64,000 nucleotides of DNA. It comes from Salinarchaeum sp. IM2453 (GTDB taxonomy: Archaea > Halobacteriota > Halobacteria > Halobacteriales > Salinarchaeaceae). Under the pieces are notes generated by a model. That model did not search any database. It saw only the letters and a program-made list of their open reading frames with translations, and was not told the DNA's origin. Where the stretch lies: contig NZ_CP081183.1 in the NCBI RefSeq assembly GCF_019693215.1, positions 499,226 through 563,225 on the forward strand, read 5' to 3'. Below, piece after piece: positions 35,797-45,394 of the stretch. Position 1 is the first letter of the stretch, and every line of letters begins with the position of its first letter. The translations under genes were made by a program, and so were the position numbers.

Positions 35797-36033
35797 ATGG
35801 GACTTTATGCAGACATTCTCAGCGATCTCGATCGATATATCCTTGATACCCTTACGGAAGGTCGAGCGACGCCAACATTGATCAAGAAAATCCGCAATGA
35901 TCAAGGGTGGGAATATAGTCGACAATATATCTCCCAACGGCCAAAGAGGTTAGCAGAACACAATCGTGTGGTAAATATACGCGATACTGGAGTATACGAA
36001 CTGAACGACGACCCACAAGTCAGCAATACATAG
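35797..36033 (+). CDS. Small winged-helix DNA-binding protein
   Basis: 78 residues from the ATG at 35797: MGLYADILSDLDRYILDTLT, EGRATPTLIKKIRNDQGWEY, SRQYISQRPKRLAEHNRVVN, then IRDTGVYELNDDP. A winged helix of the common haloarchaeal type. It diverges from nuclease copy B as the gene at 34549 diverges from copy A. An ATG at 35770 is an alternative start. Confidence 0.55.
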   Translation: MGLYADILSDLDRYILDTLTEGRATPTLIKKIRNDQGWEYSRQYISQRPKRLAEHNRVVNIRDTGVYELNDDPQVSNT

Positions 36034-36681
36034 TACAGTCACAATCGCTTTTGAGAACAGGATGCTGCTCGAAGCCTCAGACCCCATGATGTCGAATACT
36101 ACTAGCTATCTATTGTTACGAGCCCAAACTTCACTAAGTGTGTCATATCAGATTATGACTGACAGATCGACGTTTTCACTGTTGATTTTGAATATTACCT
36201 CATCGGCCAAAGACTCCTGATATTCTCAACAATCAGGAACAAACAAGTGTCACAACGGATGAAATTATCGTCTGATACTGTATAGGACTCTCAGCGAACG
36301 GATCATTTTACGCTTTGAGCTACCCAGCGCTATAGTAACTCAGGAAAGCTATTGAGGAAATTCAGCAATCGAAGGGAGAAGTGCCGTCACGTCCGGTGAA
36401 TTTTGACCGTTCATTTCTCAGTTCCTCAAAAACTTCTACGGAGTACTAAAGCCGTGGGGTTTTCTCCTGTATTTCGTATAACAAGTCAGCGTAGTACAGA
36501 AGCATCGCTTTGTTGGTGTGTCTTCATGGAAAATACGTTTTCTCCGTGAGATTTCTTGACCATGTAGTTGAGAATTACTGGTCCATCAAACTCAATCACG
36601 CACGGCTGTTCCTTTTATCCTAAGGTTGACACGCTCTGGAGGTTGAATCAGCATATTTATTAATCTTCACTTGACAATTAC
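36034..36681. other. Gene-free stretch holding the 116-bp repeat
   Basis: No credible gene. The only recognisable item is the MITE-like repeat at 36333-36448; the rest is AT-rich with no long frame. Confidence 0.5.
36333..36448. repeat. 116-bp MITE-like repeat, copy 2
   Basis: Same length and termini as 22429-22544 (TAGTAACT to AGTACTA) with only a few differences. Confidence 0.7.
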
Positions 36682-37408
36682 GTGGTAGCTTTGCGAGACT
36701 ATATAAAACAAGTAAATCAGAGGGTTAATGAGTATCTGGCTCCGAAGTGTAGGGACGGTAGTGACGTATACCGATCAATTCTGACCGGAATTGAATTTGA
36801 TCGAGCACTGCATTTTGGGTCTGGTCGAGACAAGCGGAAACTGTGGAGTGAATTAAATGCAAAAGGTAATGATATCATTGCGATAGATCCGGATAAGGGG
36901 GGGGTTATCCAAGAACAGCGCAGAGCAGCGTATACAAGCGGATGGACAGCGGTTGCCGTTCGCAGAGAATACATTTGATTTAGTATTCTCTGAGTATGTC
37001 TTTGAGCACCTTCCGGATCCGAAAGAGGCCCTTCATGAGATCAATCGGGTACTCCGACCTAGAGGCTCATTTGTCGTACTCGTTCCTAATCCGTCTCACT
37101 ACTATGCAAGAGTCGCTGATCTGACTCCATTTTGGTTTCATATATTATGGTCTAAGTTCCGGGGGGTAAAATCAGCAGAGCAAGATCGGTTTCCAACGCA
37201 ATACGAATGGGGATCATATGCGGATATTCATAGTACTATGTTCGATTGGCAATTGAAGGCATTCATAAGCATTCCGGGTCCAACAAAATATACAGAGATT
37301 CTTCCAGTGCATGTTCTGTTCGTATTATTTGATCGGATAATGGCTAATCGTCCACAATTTCACGTTGCATATGTCGCACATTACAAAAAGTTACGAGACA
37401 GTAGGTGA
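36682..37408 (+). pseudogene. SAM-dependent methyltransferase split at a G8 tract
   Basis: Frame 1 (GTG 36682) reads VALRDYIKQVNQRVNEYLAP and ALHFGSGRDKRKLW, then IIAIDPDKGG. Frame 2 reads KNSAEQRIQADGQRLPFAEN, TFDLVFSEYVFEHLPDPKEA and LHEINRVLRPRGSFVVLVPN, a class I methyltransferase core. They join perfectly if the run of eight G at 36897-36904 is seven. It may be phase-variable or simply broken or miscalled. It begins the glycan locus, so a sugar is a likely target. Confidence 0.75.
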
Positions 37409-37545
37409 AACCACGAGTAGTAAGTCGGACAATCGCGGAAGTACTGAAAGAAGTTTGTAACGACACTTTAGATCTGGAAGGGACGATTCGAAACAGTAGG
37501 CCAAGGAGCAGATGAGGAAACTCTGTTAGGAAGAGGATATTATAC

Positions 37546-38567
37546 TCAGGGACAGAGATATTGATGCACTCCCGGTGGATCGATTGTTTCGAGTGTTAGC
37601 CAGATTGCTGAGCGTGTCTCATCAAGAGTTCCGAAATAGCGGTTTCCGAGGGCCTGTTTGAGTCGCTTCCAGTACTCTTCTGTCGGGTTTAGATCAGGTG
37701 ATCCGGTCGGGAAATACACTAACGCGATCGGTTCATCGGCTACGAAGTCCTTTACCGCCTCGGCGGTGAAGGACATCGCTTGATCCAGTAATACGACCAG
37801 TTTCTCGCCAAACTCCGCTTGGAGATGGTGCAGAAAGCGGATCGTCACCTCACTGGTGAACGATCCGCCACACTCCAAAACAGTCGTCTCTCCATACTCG
37901 GTGACTGCTCCAAGCAGATTTACACCCTTGCGAGAGGCCGACACGCCGACTGTCGGCCTCTCGCCAATGGGATACCACGCCCTGTAGAGGTCTGCTCCAA
38001 TCGCTTTCCGTGTCTGATCAATCGTAACGACTGTTGCGTCTTCATCACGTCGGCCTACTTTTTTTCGACTTCGCCTTTGAACTCCTCGCGTTCAGTTTCA
38101 TCAGCGGAGGCTGGCTCCGGCCGGGGTCTCTTCGGGGAGACCCCGGCCTTGTGCATGAGTCGGCGGACGTGCCGACGAGAGAAGGCAATATCGAATGCTT
38201 CGATAAGATACTGTTGAGTGAGAGCAGAGCTCCACGCTGGAGCGTCGTAACCTGCTCCTTGAGGCGACTCATGAAGAACAGCGGCGAATTGGTCAAACTG
38301 GTTGCCACTGAGTTCAGAGGGACGACCGGGACGAGAATCATCGCAGAGCGCGGCCTCAAAGCCGCGCTCTTCGAACCGATCCAGCCAGTTGTAGACCGTC
38401 TGGCGATCCTAGCCATATTTGTCTTCGATATCAGCAGGCGAAAGTCCTTCTAGATATTCCCGTGCGGCAGTAAGACGCTTGATCGCCTTCGGATCGGTCT
38501 CGTCCGCGAGCCGCTCGCGGACTCGACCTTTCGTTAACTCAGGGATCTTGCCCCCTTCCTCGGTCAT
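37546..38567 (-). pseudogene. IS630-family transposase, copy 1
   Basis: Reading from ATG 38567: TEEGGKIPELTKGRVRERLA, a TAG where Trp is expected (DKYG*DRQTVYNWLDRF), then EEFKGEVEKK. Here the slippery A-AAA-AAG is followed by TAG; a -1 shift continues VGRRDEDATVVTIDQ, AIGADLYRAWYPIGERPTVG and VSASRKGVNLLGAV. Later come VVLLDQAM and FPTGSPDLNPTEEYWKRLKQ with the last catalytic acids. The frameshift may be programmed; the TAG is not. Three palindromes with arms of 10-13 bases lie inside, at 37931, 38119 and 38346, and a shorter one near 38507. Confidence 0.75.
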
Positions 38568-38618
38568 GCCAGCAGTTGTTTCTCCAGAGTGTCAAAACTT
38601 TTGACCGACAGTATGGCG

Positions 38619-39307
38619 GTGTTCAGATAGGGATGAAGAGTGAGGCGGTACGTTTTCTGAGTGATTCATGCCCGAAAACGACCGCCTCAACGGCTGTTTG
38701 AACGAGATTGAGTTAGGTTTTGTGGAGTGAGAAGCGACACCGAGATTGCTGATGAAGCTCGGTATTCAGCTCCATCTGGCGGGCTTATCACTTTCGAATA
38801 CCGTTTCGATTCTTGAGATATTCGGTGTCAAACGGGCGAGATCCACCGTTCACAACTGGGTGCACAAGGCCGAACTACAGCCCGAAGCCGGTCGAGATCC
38901 TGATCGCGTTGCGGTTGACGAACCCGTGATCCAACTCAATGATGAGCAGTACTGGCTGTATGCCGCTGTCGATTCTGAAACAAACGAATTACTGCATACA
39001 GCGCTTGAACCGACGACAAACAAGGTAATTGCTCACGCATTCTTTGCTGAGCTTCGTGAGAAACACGACGTAGACGACGCCGTGTTTCTCATCGATGGGT
39101 CCCACTCACTGAAAGACGCCTGTCGCCGCCACAACCTCGATTTCAAATATGAACGCCATGGAAATCGGAACAGTGTCAAACGTGTCTTTCGAGAAATAAA
39201 ACGACGAACTACCAGTTTCTCAAACTGTTTCAGCAACGCCGAAGCATACACCGCCGACGAGTGGCTTCGATCCTTCGCCTTCGCATGGAATCACCTTATC
39301 TGAACAC
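38619..39307 (+). mobile_element. IS6-family insertion sequence
   Basis: GTGTTCAGATA at 38619-38629 and TATCTGAACAC at 39297-39307 are perfect terminal inverted repeats enclosing one IS6-type transposase frame; the 689-bp length is normal for the family. Confidence 0.75.
38668..39303 (+). pseudogene. IS6-family transposase with one TGA
   Basis: From ATG 38668 the frame reads PENDRLNGCLNEIELGFVE, then TGA at 38728 where CGA (Arg) is expected, then EATPRLLMKLGIQLHLAGLS. DRVAVDEPVIQLNDEQYWLY holds the first Asp, DAVFLIDGSHSLKDAC the second and VKRVFREIKRRTTSF the Glu. Apart from the one stop it is full length (about 210 residues). An ATG at 38746 could restart most of it. Confidence 0.8.
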
Positions 39308-39354
39308 TACCAATGTTTCAAATGATACATAGAAAAAGGAGTGTATTGGGAATA

Positions 39355-39512
39355 ACAATTGAAATGGTGGTGTGTATAGTAAACGATGCGTGTCTAGATG
39401 TCCAGTAAAAGGGTAGAACAATTGAAACAGTGGTGTAGGACAGAGTAAGGGCTGAGTGATAGCAAAGCGAGAGTTGATTGATAGAGCGAAAGCAGTTGAA
39501 ACAGTGGGGTGT
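39355..39512. repeat. Three direct repeats with origin-like spacing
   Basis: acaattgaaatggtggtgt (39355), acaattgaaacagtggtgt (39418) and gcagttgaaacagtgggg (39492) recur at 63- and 74-base spacing in AT-rich DNA. The core GAAACAGTGG is reminiscent of haloarchaeal origin recognition boxes. With an Orc1/Cdc6 fragment 4 kb away, a decayed origin is possible. Confidence 0.35.
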
Positions 39513-40023
39513 CTCCATGGTGTACCTATAATTTCAATGAATCTGAGCAGGTATCAGACCCTGACAACGTGGTATCCCATAGCGGGGCCCTTCGGTACAA
39601 AAGCAATCATCAAAATGCGAAGTTAACCAGAATAACTGCGATCTACGGACAAAAAGATAAAGGGCTCATGCAGAGAAAGAGAGGGCAGTTACTGAAAGAA
39701 ATATCGCTTGTAGCACGTCGCAAGTGGCCAAGATAACAAATTAGAGTAATGGAAATAAGCATGTAAGGAAAACCAGTGTGGAATGTGCTACAGAGATTTA
39801 AGTAGAGTGTGACTCTATCATTTATTCGCTTAAGCAAAATGTCGATTAGGTCATCCACAGAGGCATCCTTTAGTCCTGGTCGCACTGATAACTCGACAAT
39901 AGATAAGCAGGAAGTAAAATCACTTTAATGCCTGAATTATTCTAGTAAGGTTCAAATCCAGACCTCTGAATATCTATATATGAGCATAGCTGTTCAACTT
40001 ATCAAATTATCCCCACGTAATAC
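39513..40023. other. Gene-free stretch before the glycan operon
   Basis: AT-rich with only short frames lacking homology. The last 60 bases (cttatcaaattatcc near 40000) probably contain the promoter of the glycosyltransferase at 40024. Confidence 0.4.
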
Positions 40024-41235
40024 ATGTGCGATAATGAATCATCTGTTGTCGTAGTTTCACAGTATTATCCACCTGAAACGGGGGCTGCGCCAACGCGATG
40101 GAAAGAGCTTACAGACCGATGGGCCGATGACACGTCGGTAACAGTGATTACGTCAGCCCCAGATTATCCAGAAGGTGAAATATACGATGGATATGATAAT
40201 AGGTGGCTTCGACGTGAGCAACAAGGTAATGTTGAGGTATTTTACACCAAGACAATTACTGCCTCAAGTGGGAATCTGCTTCGTCGAAGTCTAAAATTTA
40301 TCTGGTTTATGATTATGGCTCTTCTTGTGGGATTACGGTATACAACCCCAAATGCAGTCATTGCCACGTCACCACAACCTTTGACTGGAGTGTCAGCATG
40401 GATACTTGCTCGAGTGAAACGTGCAACGTTCGTATTTGAGGTAAGAGATCTCTGGCCTGAATCGATTACTGCCGTCAGTAACTTTGATAATACCGTCGTG
40501 ATCTGGATGATAGATCAGACGATAACCATTCTGTACCACCGGTCAGACTATCTGGTAGTTGTCTCACAGGCGTTTATTGAGCCGATTGTTGCAGAGGGTG
40601 TCAATCCAGACAAAATCAAATATTTTCCAAACGGGATTGACTTAGATTTTTATGAAACAACAGAAAAAGAGAGCCCAGTACTCAAGAACGTTGATGAACG
40701 GTTTACAGTCTCATATGTTGGAACGATTGGCCGTGCACATGGACTCTCTGTCGTATTAGATGCAGCACAAGAACTTAGTGAGGTGCAGTTTGTGATTGTC
40801 GGTGATGGTGCCGAGCGTGAAAAGTTAGAAGCGCGAGCAGCAGATCATGAAAACGTCCTGTTTACTGGACGGCGACCAAAAGAAGAGATACCATCCATCC
40901 TGCGAACATCTGATGCTGCACTGGTCCATCTTCGACCGCGCGAAATATTTGAAACAGTCATTCCATCGAAGTTGCTTGAGGCGATGGCTGCTGGGCTGCC
41001 AGTTATTCTTGGAGTGCGTGGGGAAGCAAGACGAATTCTGATGGAGGCAGATGCCGGGATCCCGATGGAGCCAAATAACGAAGAAGATCTGATCAACGCT
41101 GTAAGACAACTACAACAACAAGAGAAAGCTCGTTTACATGGAGCAAAGGGGAGGGAATACGTTGTCGAAGAATTTAATTGGGATCATATCGCAGCTAAGT
41201 ATCTCACAATTCTCAAAGCAGACTCCTGTCAGTGA
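40024..41235 (+). CDS. GT4 glycosyltransferase, WcaI-like
   Basis: 403 residues of GT-B fold. The N-terminal domain opens VVVVSQYYPPETGAAPTRWK (the glycine-rich acceptor loop); VFEVRDLWPES is typical of the WcaI/WbuB group; KIKYFPNGIDLDFY starts the donor domain, SYVGTIGRAHG and VIVGDGAEREKLE follow, and the end carries SKLLEAMAAGLPVILGVRGE with the donor-phosphate site. It would add a sugar from a nucleotide donor to a growing surface glycan. The wecB and wecC genes follow closely in the same direction. Confidence 0.85.
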   Translation: MCDNESSVVVVSQYYPPETGAAPTRWKELTDRWADDTSVTVITSAPDYPEGEIYDGYDNRWLRREQQGNVEVFYTKTITASSGNLLRRSLKFIWFMIMALLVGLRYTTPNAVIATSPQPLTGVSAWILARVKRATFVFEVRDLWPESITAVSNFDNTVVIWMIDQTITILYHRSDYLVVVSQAFIEPIVAEGVNPDKIKYFPNGIDLDFYETTEKESPVLKNVDERFTVSYVGTIGRAHGLSVVLDAAQELSEVQFVIVGDGAEREKLEARAADHENVLFTGRRPKEEIPSILRTSDAALVHLRPREIFETVIPSKLLEAMAAGLPVILGVRGEARRILMEADAGIPMEPNNEEDLINAVRQLQQQEKARLHGAKGREYVVEEFNWDHIAAKYLTILKADSCQ

Positions 41236-41246
41236 ATATCTGAACA

Positions 41247-41258
41247 TTTAATTTTATA
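41247..41258 (+). promoter_or_regulatory. TATA-like box before wecB
   Basis: tttaattttata lies about 26-37 nt before the GTG at 41284 and fits a leaderless start there. Confidence 0.4.
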
Positions 41259-41283
41259 GCTACCGTCGACTTCTGTAATTAGC

Positions 41284-42375
41284 GTGACCAATCAGACTAT
41301 TGCATTCGTTCTTGGGACACGGCCGGAAATTATCAAATGTGCACCGGTGATTCGGGAATGTGACCGGCGTAATGTTCCATATGAGATTATCCATACAGGA
41401 CAGCACTACTCTGATGAGTTAGATCGTGTCTTCTTTGAGCAGCTGCAGTTACCAGTTCCAGAGTGCAATCTGGAAATCGGATCCGGAACACACGGGAAAC
41501 AGACCGGCGAAATGATCGTAGAAATCGAGAAGGCGTTAACAGACGGAGACCCGGATGTTCTGCTCGTTCAAGGGGATACAAACTCAGTTCTTGCTGGTGG
41601 CATTGCAGCAAGTAAGCTATCTGAAGTTGCTGTGGGACATATCGAAGCGGGACTTCGAAGCTATGACCGGAACATGCCTGAAGAAACAAACCGCCGGGTT
41701 GTCGATCACGTAAGCGATTATCTATTCGCCCCGACAGACGACGCACAGCAGAATCTCTTGGAAGAGGATATTCCGAAAGCTCGTATTGAGGTGACTGGAA
41801 ACACAATTGTTGATGCAGTCAGACAAAACGTCGGAATCGCTCGTGAACAAAGTGATATTCTTGAGCAATTGAATCTTGACAGTGAGTTTGCGCTGCTGAC
41901 TGCACACCGTGCGGAAAATGTCGATACAAAAGACCGATTTACTGCACTCTTAGAGGGAGTATCACAGGTTAGTAAAGAATGCGGATTTGATGTTGTGTAT
42001 CCAATCCATCCACGTGCTGAAAAGCGGATGAATGAGTTCGATATAGAAGTACCATCTGAGGTCCATCTGATTGAACCGCTTGATTTCCTTGATTTTCTTT
42101 TACTTGAGGATCAGGCTACGATTGTACTCACTGATTCCGGTGGGGTTCAGGAAGAAACATGTATTCTTCAGACACCGTGTGTGACACTCCGGGACAACAC
42201 AGAACGACCTGAAACAGTTGCAGTTGGTGCGAATCGAGTTGTTGGAGTGCAACCAGATCAGATACGCAACGGAGTCACAAAAATGCTTGAAGAGCCGACA
42301 GATTGGAAGAACCCATTCGGTGACGGAACGGCTGCCGAGCAAATTGTCTCGACGGTGATAAACGATGAAAGATAA
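41284..42375 (+). CDS. wecB: UDP-GlcNAc 2-epimerase, non-hydrolysing
   Basis: 363 residues from a GTG start; converts UDP-GlcNAc to UDP-ManNAc. Motifs in order: VLGTRPEIIKCAPVI, HTGQHYSDELD, LLVQGDTNSVLAG, VGHIEAGLRSYDRNMPEE, LTAHRAENVDT, LTDSGGVQEETC and LRDNTERPETV. All active-site residues of the family are present. The last 11 bases overlap the next gene, wecC, which oxidises the product, so the two are almost certainly co-translated. Confidence 0.9.
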   Translation: MTNQTIAFVLGTRPEIIKCAPVIRECDRRNVPYEIIHTGQHYSDELDRVFFEQLQLPVPECNLEIGSGTHGKQTGEMIVEIEKALTDGDPDVLLVQGDTNSVLAGGIAASKLSEVAVGHIEAGLRSYDRNMPEETNRRVVDHVSDYLFAPTDDAQQNLLEEDIPKARIEVTGNTIVDAVRQNVGIAREQSDILEQLNLDSEFALLTAHRAENVDTKDRFTALLEGVSQVSKECGFDVVYPIHPRAEKRMNEFDIEVPSEVHLIEPLDFLDFLLLEDQATIVLTDSGGVQEETCILQTPCVTLRDNTERPETVAVGANRVVGVQPDQIRNGVTKMLEEPTDWKNPFGDGTAAEQIVSTVINDER

Positions 42376-43627
42376 GAACCCGACCATCTGTGTACACGGG
42401 CTTGGGTACATTGGACTTCCGACTGCAGCTGTGCTTGCAAATGCTGGATACAAAGTATATGGATTTGATGTCGATGTACAACTCCGAGATCAGTTACAAT
42501 CAGGCGAGATATCACTCGATGAAGCTGACCTTGAACGATTCGTGAAGCGATCGCTCGACGATGGGTTCACAGTCGTGGGAGAAATACAACCAGCAGAGTT
42601 TCATTTGATATGCGTGCCAACACCGTATAATGAGGATCTAGATAAAACAGATCTTAGCTATCTCAGAAGTGCGGTCGAAGGAATTACACCAGTACTTCGG
42701 GAAGGTGATACAGTCATCGTAGAATCAACCGTTCCACCAGGGACGACAGAGGAGTACGTTAGGGCTCGGATAGAAAAGGATGGATATGCTGTCCCAGAAG
42801 AGATTGGTCTTGGATATAGCCCAGAAACGGTTTTGCCAGGGAATACACTCACTGAACTACGAGAGAATGATCGATTAATCGGAACAGTTCCGGGCTGTTC
42901 TCCTGCTCCGGTTGTTGCGCTGTATGATTCTTTTACATCTGGAGAGATTAGAACAACGGATGCGACAACAGCAGAGTTTGTCAAATTAATCCAGAATGCA
43001 TACCGTGATGTAAATATCGCCTTTGCGAACGAGGTTGCGAAATTAGCTCGGGAATTTACTCTCGACTCACGTGAAGCGATCGGGATGGCAAACAACCATC
43101 CGCGGGTTGATATTCTTCGACCGGGACCGGGAGTAGGTGGGCACTGTCTCCCGATAGATCCATTGTTTTTGGGTGAAGGAAACGATATTCCGATGCTGAT
43201 TGAAACCGCCCGTGCAGTCAATGACGGAATGGTCGAGTACGTCGGGCAGTTGCTCGATGCCGCTCTTGGGGGCTTAGAAGATAAGAGGGTGACATTGCTT
43301 GGAGCAGCTTACAAAGGCGGTGTTGCGGATACCCGTGAAAGTCCATCGTTAGCGCTACTCGATTACTTTCGTGGCAAGAACGTGGGCTCAGTACGCGTGA
43401 CAGATCCGTATGTTGATGCCGCTGACGTTGACCTGACGATTCTTGATCTCGCCGAAAGCCTTGCAGGTGCAGACGCCGCAGTGTTGGTCACAGATCATCC
43501 CGAGTATGGGGCCCTTTCCCCGGGTCAGTTTGCTGAACAAATGACTGGCGATGTGGTGATTGATACGCGAGCAATGCTCGATCCAGACCGATGGAACAAT
43601 GCAGGATTTGATCTTTATCGAGTGTGA
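42365..43627 (+). CDS. wecC: UDP-ManNAc dehydrogenase
   Basis: 420 residues. NAD-binding loop GLGYIGLPTAAVLANAG near residue 11-27; VESTVPPGTTEEYV; helix linker LIQNAYRDVNIAFANEVAKL; catalytic cysteine in GPGVGGHCLPIDPLFL; and C-terminal LGAAYKGGVADTRESPSLAL. The enzyme oxidises UDP-ManNAc to UDP-ManNAcA, a common acidic sugar in archaeal surface glycans. It overlaps wecB and is followed four bases later by the heparinase-like gene. Confidence 0.9.
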   Translation: MKDKNPTICVHGLGYIGLPTAAVLANAGYKVYGFDVDVQLRDQLQSGEISLDEADLERFVKRSLDDGFTVVGEIQPAEFHLICVPTPYNEDLDKTDLSYLRSAVEGITPVLREGDTVIVESTVPPGTTEEYVRARIEKDGYAVPEEIGLGYSPETVLPGNTLTELRENDRLIGTVPGCSPAPVVALYDSFTSGEIRTTDATTAEFVKLIQNAYRDVNIAFANEVAKLAREFTLDSREAIGMANNHPRVDILRPGPGVGGHCLPIDPLFLGEGNDIPMLIETARAVNDGMVEYVGQLLDAALGGLEDKRVTLLGAAYKGGVADTRESPSLALLDYFRGKNVGSVRVTDPYVDAADVDLTILDLAESLAGADAAVLVTDHPEYGALSPGQFAEQMTGDVVIDTRAMLDPDRWNNAGFDLYRV

Positions 43628-43630
43628 CTT

Positions 43631-45394
43631 ATGACTGACTATCTAACACTTGTGGGGACAGCGCTCAACAAGCAACCACGGCAATTACTGGGAATTGGAC
43701 GGCGGATCGTCAAGTCAAATGTATTGCCTCGATTGCCGGTCGATATTGATTCCCGATATGAGAAACAGATTCCAGACAATTTCGAGCCAGAAATTGAGCC
43801 GCTTCGAAGTAATACTGAGGCATTACAAGCGAGCACTATCGAGCGTCGAGAGCAGTATCGTGAAAACGCACGAAAGGCAGCAGATGGAGAGATCACGTTT
43901 CTGAACGAGACAGTGACGTTTAGCAACGGAGAGTCGGTTGCCATGGACGCCCCCCAAATATTGAATCAGTCGTTGCACTGGCAACTCAAGTGCTGGGGGT
44001 TCGAACATCTTGAGTGGGCCTGGCTGGGATACGGAGATAAACAAGAACTGTCCGACGAAACAATTGCAGTTCACAGAACGTGGATGGACGAGTGGCGCGA
44101 GAATTATCCAATCGCCGCTGACACGGACTATCTCCGACGGTACTGGATGCCACACTCCGTGTGTCTCCGAATTTTGAACTGGGCGCGATACGACGCGCTG
44201 TTCCACGAGCGTCTAGATTTTGAATTCAAGAAGCAGATTCGGGAGTTTATTTATAAGCATGGGGCATTTCTCTCCGACAACGTCGAACACGGTGTCGGTG
44301 GAAACCATCTCATCGAGAACGCCGCTGCACTGGTCATTGCAGGTGTTTATGCAGACGAACGCAGTTGGCGCAAGCAAGGAACTCGGTTGTTTGAGCGGGC
44401 TGCTACCGAACAGTTTTTTGATGATGGTGGACACTTCGAGCGGTCACCAATGTATCACCTCATCGTATGCCAGCGATACCTGACAGCACACTCGCTGTTG
44501 AGTGCTGTAGACGAAAGATCAAAGATCGTTCAGCAGTGTGCATCAGAGGCAGTCCGTTTTCTGCGGAAGCTGCGACCCCCAGACGGTTGTATTCCGCTGC
44601 TGAACGACTCTGTCTTCGGGGAAGCACTCAAGTTAGATGAATGTCTCAGGTATGCAGAGGAAGTCGGAGTGAGGGGTGCTGTCAATACTGAGTCGAGCTC
44701 TGCTGGGTTACCTGATTCCATGCCTGAGTCAGGGTTTTATTGGCTTGGACATGACGACAATCGAATGCTTGTAGCGGCACACGAGATCGCGGTTCCACAC
44801 ATACCTGCTCACGCTCATGTCCATCCCGGCCAGTTCTGTCTATGGGTTCAGGGAGAGCGTGTGTTAACAGACACTGGAGTCTACGAGTACGCTGCTGGTG
44901 ACCGACGACAATATGTCCGGGACATTGCCAGCCATAATACGGTTCAGGTGGGGGAGCGCAACCCAGTGAGGTTGGCATCGTCGTTCTGGTTATGGGGCCA
45001 AATTAATCCAGTGGTCAATGTAGAGGAACAGGAGAATACTCTCCGCATGACCTACAACGTCGACGGAATCGGACGCCCCTCCTATAGTCACGAGAGAACA
45101 ATAACCATGAGTGGCAAGACGTGGCGTGTGATGGACGAGTTATCGTGTAACAAATCTGTTTACTCCCGTCTACACATCCACCCAGCGTACGAAACTGCGC
45201 GAGACGGGAACAAAATAATCGTTTCTGGAGAGGTGCCTATCTTACAGATTGAGCCACAAAACTGTGAGGGTGTGAGAACAGAAACCACCCCGTATTATCC
45301 GGAGTTTGGTAAGTATCTAGATCGAGATGTAATTGTTCTGGAGCGGGATGGGAGTGGAACAATTAACATGAAAATTCGCGTAGTGAGGGATTAG
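43631..45394 (+). CDS. Heparinase II/III-like polysaccharide lyase
   Basis: 587 residues. An alpha-toroid N-terminal half contains HGVGGNHLIENAAALVIAGV; the C-terminal beta half has AHAHVHPGQFCLWVQGERVL, DTGVYEYAAGDRRQYVRDIA and SHNTVQVG, the conserved heparinase II/III signature. No signal peptide is visible. In surface-glycan clusters such enzymes trim or remodel uronic-acid polymers, which suits wecC next door. It starts four bases after wecC and ends in a four-base convergent overlap with the next gene. Confidence 0.8.
   Translation: MTDYLTLVGTALNKQPRQLLGIGRRIVKSNVLPRLPVDIDSRYEKQIPDNFEPEIEPLRSNTEALQASTIERREQYRENARKAADGEITFLNETVTFSNGESVAMDAPQILNQSLHWQLKCWGFEHLEWAWLGYGDKQELSDETIAVHRTWMDEWRENYPIAADTDYLRRYWMPHSVCLRILNWARYDALFHERLDFEFKKQIREFIYKHGAFLSDNVEHGVGGNHLIENAAALVIAGVYADERSWRKQGTRLFERAATEQFFDDGGHFERSPMYHLIVCQRYLTAHSLLSAVDERSKIVQQCASEAVRFLRKLRPPDGCIPLLNDSVFGEALKLDECLRYAEEVGVRGAVNTESSSAGLPDSMPESGFYWLGHDDNRMLVAAHEIAVPHIPAHAHVHPGQFCLWVQGERVLTDTGVYEYAAGDRRQYVRDIASHNTVQVGERNPVRLASSFWLWGQINPVVNVEEQENTLRMTYNVDGIGRPSYSHERTITMSGKTWRVMDELSCNKSVYSRLHIHPAYETARDGNKIIVSGEVPILQIEPQNCEGVRTETTPYYPEFGKYLDRDVIVLERDGSGTINMKIRVVRD

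Noticed and set aside
39355-39512. CRISPR array
   Set aside because: Only three imperfect 19-base repeats with unequal spacing and no cas genes beside them; origin-type iterons fit better.
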